The position numbers and the translations under genes were made by a program. From the NCBI GenBank assembly GCA_005880175.1, contig VBJR01000271.1, forward strand, positions 1 to 5,806: 5,806 bases of DNA. Reading direction: 5' to 3'. Below, piece after piece: positions 5,652-5,806 of the stretch. Source of the DNA: Chloroflexota bacterium. GTDB taxonomy: Bacteria > Chloroflexota > Dormibacteria > Dormibacterales > Dormibacteraceae. A model generated the notes under the pieces. It did no database searches, had not been told where the DNA came from, and saw only the letters and a list, made by a program, of their open reading frames with translations. Position 1 is the first letter of the stretch; every line of letters starts with the position of its first letter.

Positions 5652-5806
5652 TCAGGCTCCCCGCTGCTCGGCGTCCAGCCGGCGCTCGTGCGCCCAGCGG
5701 CGGAGCTGGCGGCCGGCGTCCCCCTGGTCGTCGAGCGCGGGCTCGGTGAGGGCGGGCCAGCGGTCGGGCGGCGGCGGGGCCGCCTCGGGCGCCGGCGCGG
5801 CGCGGC
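5652..5806 (-). CDS. C-terminal end of unrecognised small protein (5' end outside window)
   Basis: Fifty codons and a TGA stop are visible. The reading begins with a Pro/Ala-rich stretch (PAPEAAPPPP), then DRWPALTEPALDD, and ends in a charged, probably helical tail (LRRWAHERRLDAEQRGA). I do not recognise the family and assign no function. It is judged real because it stays open to the window edge, its stop lies one base before the GTG of the next gene, and its codon pattern matches the neighbours. Its place just upstream of the LysM-type tube adaptor suggests it belongs to the injection-system operon; small accessory proteins are common at this position in such loci. The start and true length are outside the window. 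Confidence 0.7.
   Translation of the reverse strand, partial: RAAPAPEAAPPPPDRWPALTEPALDDQGDAGRQLRRWAHERRLDAEQRGA
5657..5662 (-). promoter_or_regulatory. Ribosome binding site of the tube-adaptor gene
   Basis: GGGGAG on the minus strand, 6 nt before the GTG at 5650. It decides this start and lies inside the last codons of the upstream gene. Confidence 0.6.

Noticed and set aside
5003..5749. Plus-strand open frame opposite the tube-adaptor gene
   Set aside because: Composition typical of an antisense shadow; the minus-strand gene has several conserved family motifs.
1..5806. CRISPR array, tRNA/rRNA, insertion sequence, terminator or internal promoter
   Set aside because: Coding sequence is continuous with no gap above 1 nt; no repeat-spacer pattern, transposase, or hairpin plus T-run was seen.

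Overview
This window is a very GC-rich block of tightly packed genes. All real genes read on the minus strand, so transcription runs from the high-coordinate end to the low end. It is the baseplate section of a contractile injection system of the extracellular (eCIS / PVC / Afp / phage-tail-like) type. GTG and TTG starts, strong G/C at third codon positions and the style of the proteins suggest an actinomycete or another high-GC soil lineage. No taxonomic marker is present, so this is inference only.

Layout in transcription order: (1) 5806-5652, C-terminal end of an unrecognised small protein; (2) 5650-4955, CIS tube/LysM-like baseplate adaptor (Cis7/Afp7, T4 gp53-like role); (3) 4958-4170, gpD/gp27-like N-terminal part of the VgrG-type spike; (4) 4173-3544, last strands of the gp27-like fold plus gpV/gp5 OB-fold and beta-rich spike (Cis8/Afp8); (5) 3547-3203, small Cys-rich PAAR-like tip candidate (Cis10/Afp10 role); (6) 3206-2778, gp25-like wedge with the EPR motif (Cis9/Afp9); (7) 2778-273, gpJ/gp47-like wedge (Cis11/Afp11) with an Asp-box, propeller-like C-terminal extension; (8) 276-1, N-terminus of a tail protein I/Cis12-like wedge partner, cut by the window edge. 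There is no intergenic space over 1 nt: five junctions are 4-nt start/stop overlaps (GTGA, ATGA or TTGA), a sixth of the same form lies inside the spike, and one junction is a 1-nt gap. This implies one transcript with translational coupling.

Together these genes would build the baseplate: a trimeric spike hub with a tip, an adaptor joining hub to inner tube, and a wedge ring of gp25, gpJ and the tail I-like protein that triggers sheath contraction. Sheath, tube, ATPase, fibre and effector genes are not in the window.

Two genes are broken in frame. The spike is split in the middle of its gp27-like domain near 4173, with about 30 family-typical residues apparently missing. The gpJ gene changes frame near 876, inside its Asp-box extension. 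These are either real lesions or recoding events, or sequence/assembly errors in GC-rich DNA. No other system, RNA gene, mobile element, CRISPR array or terminator was seen.
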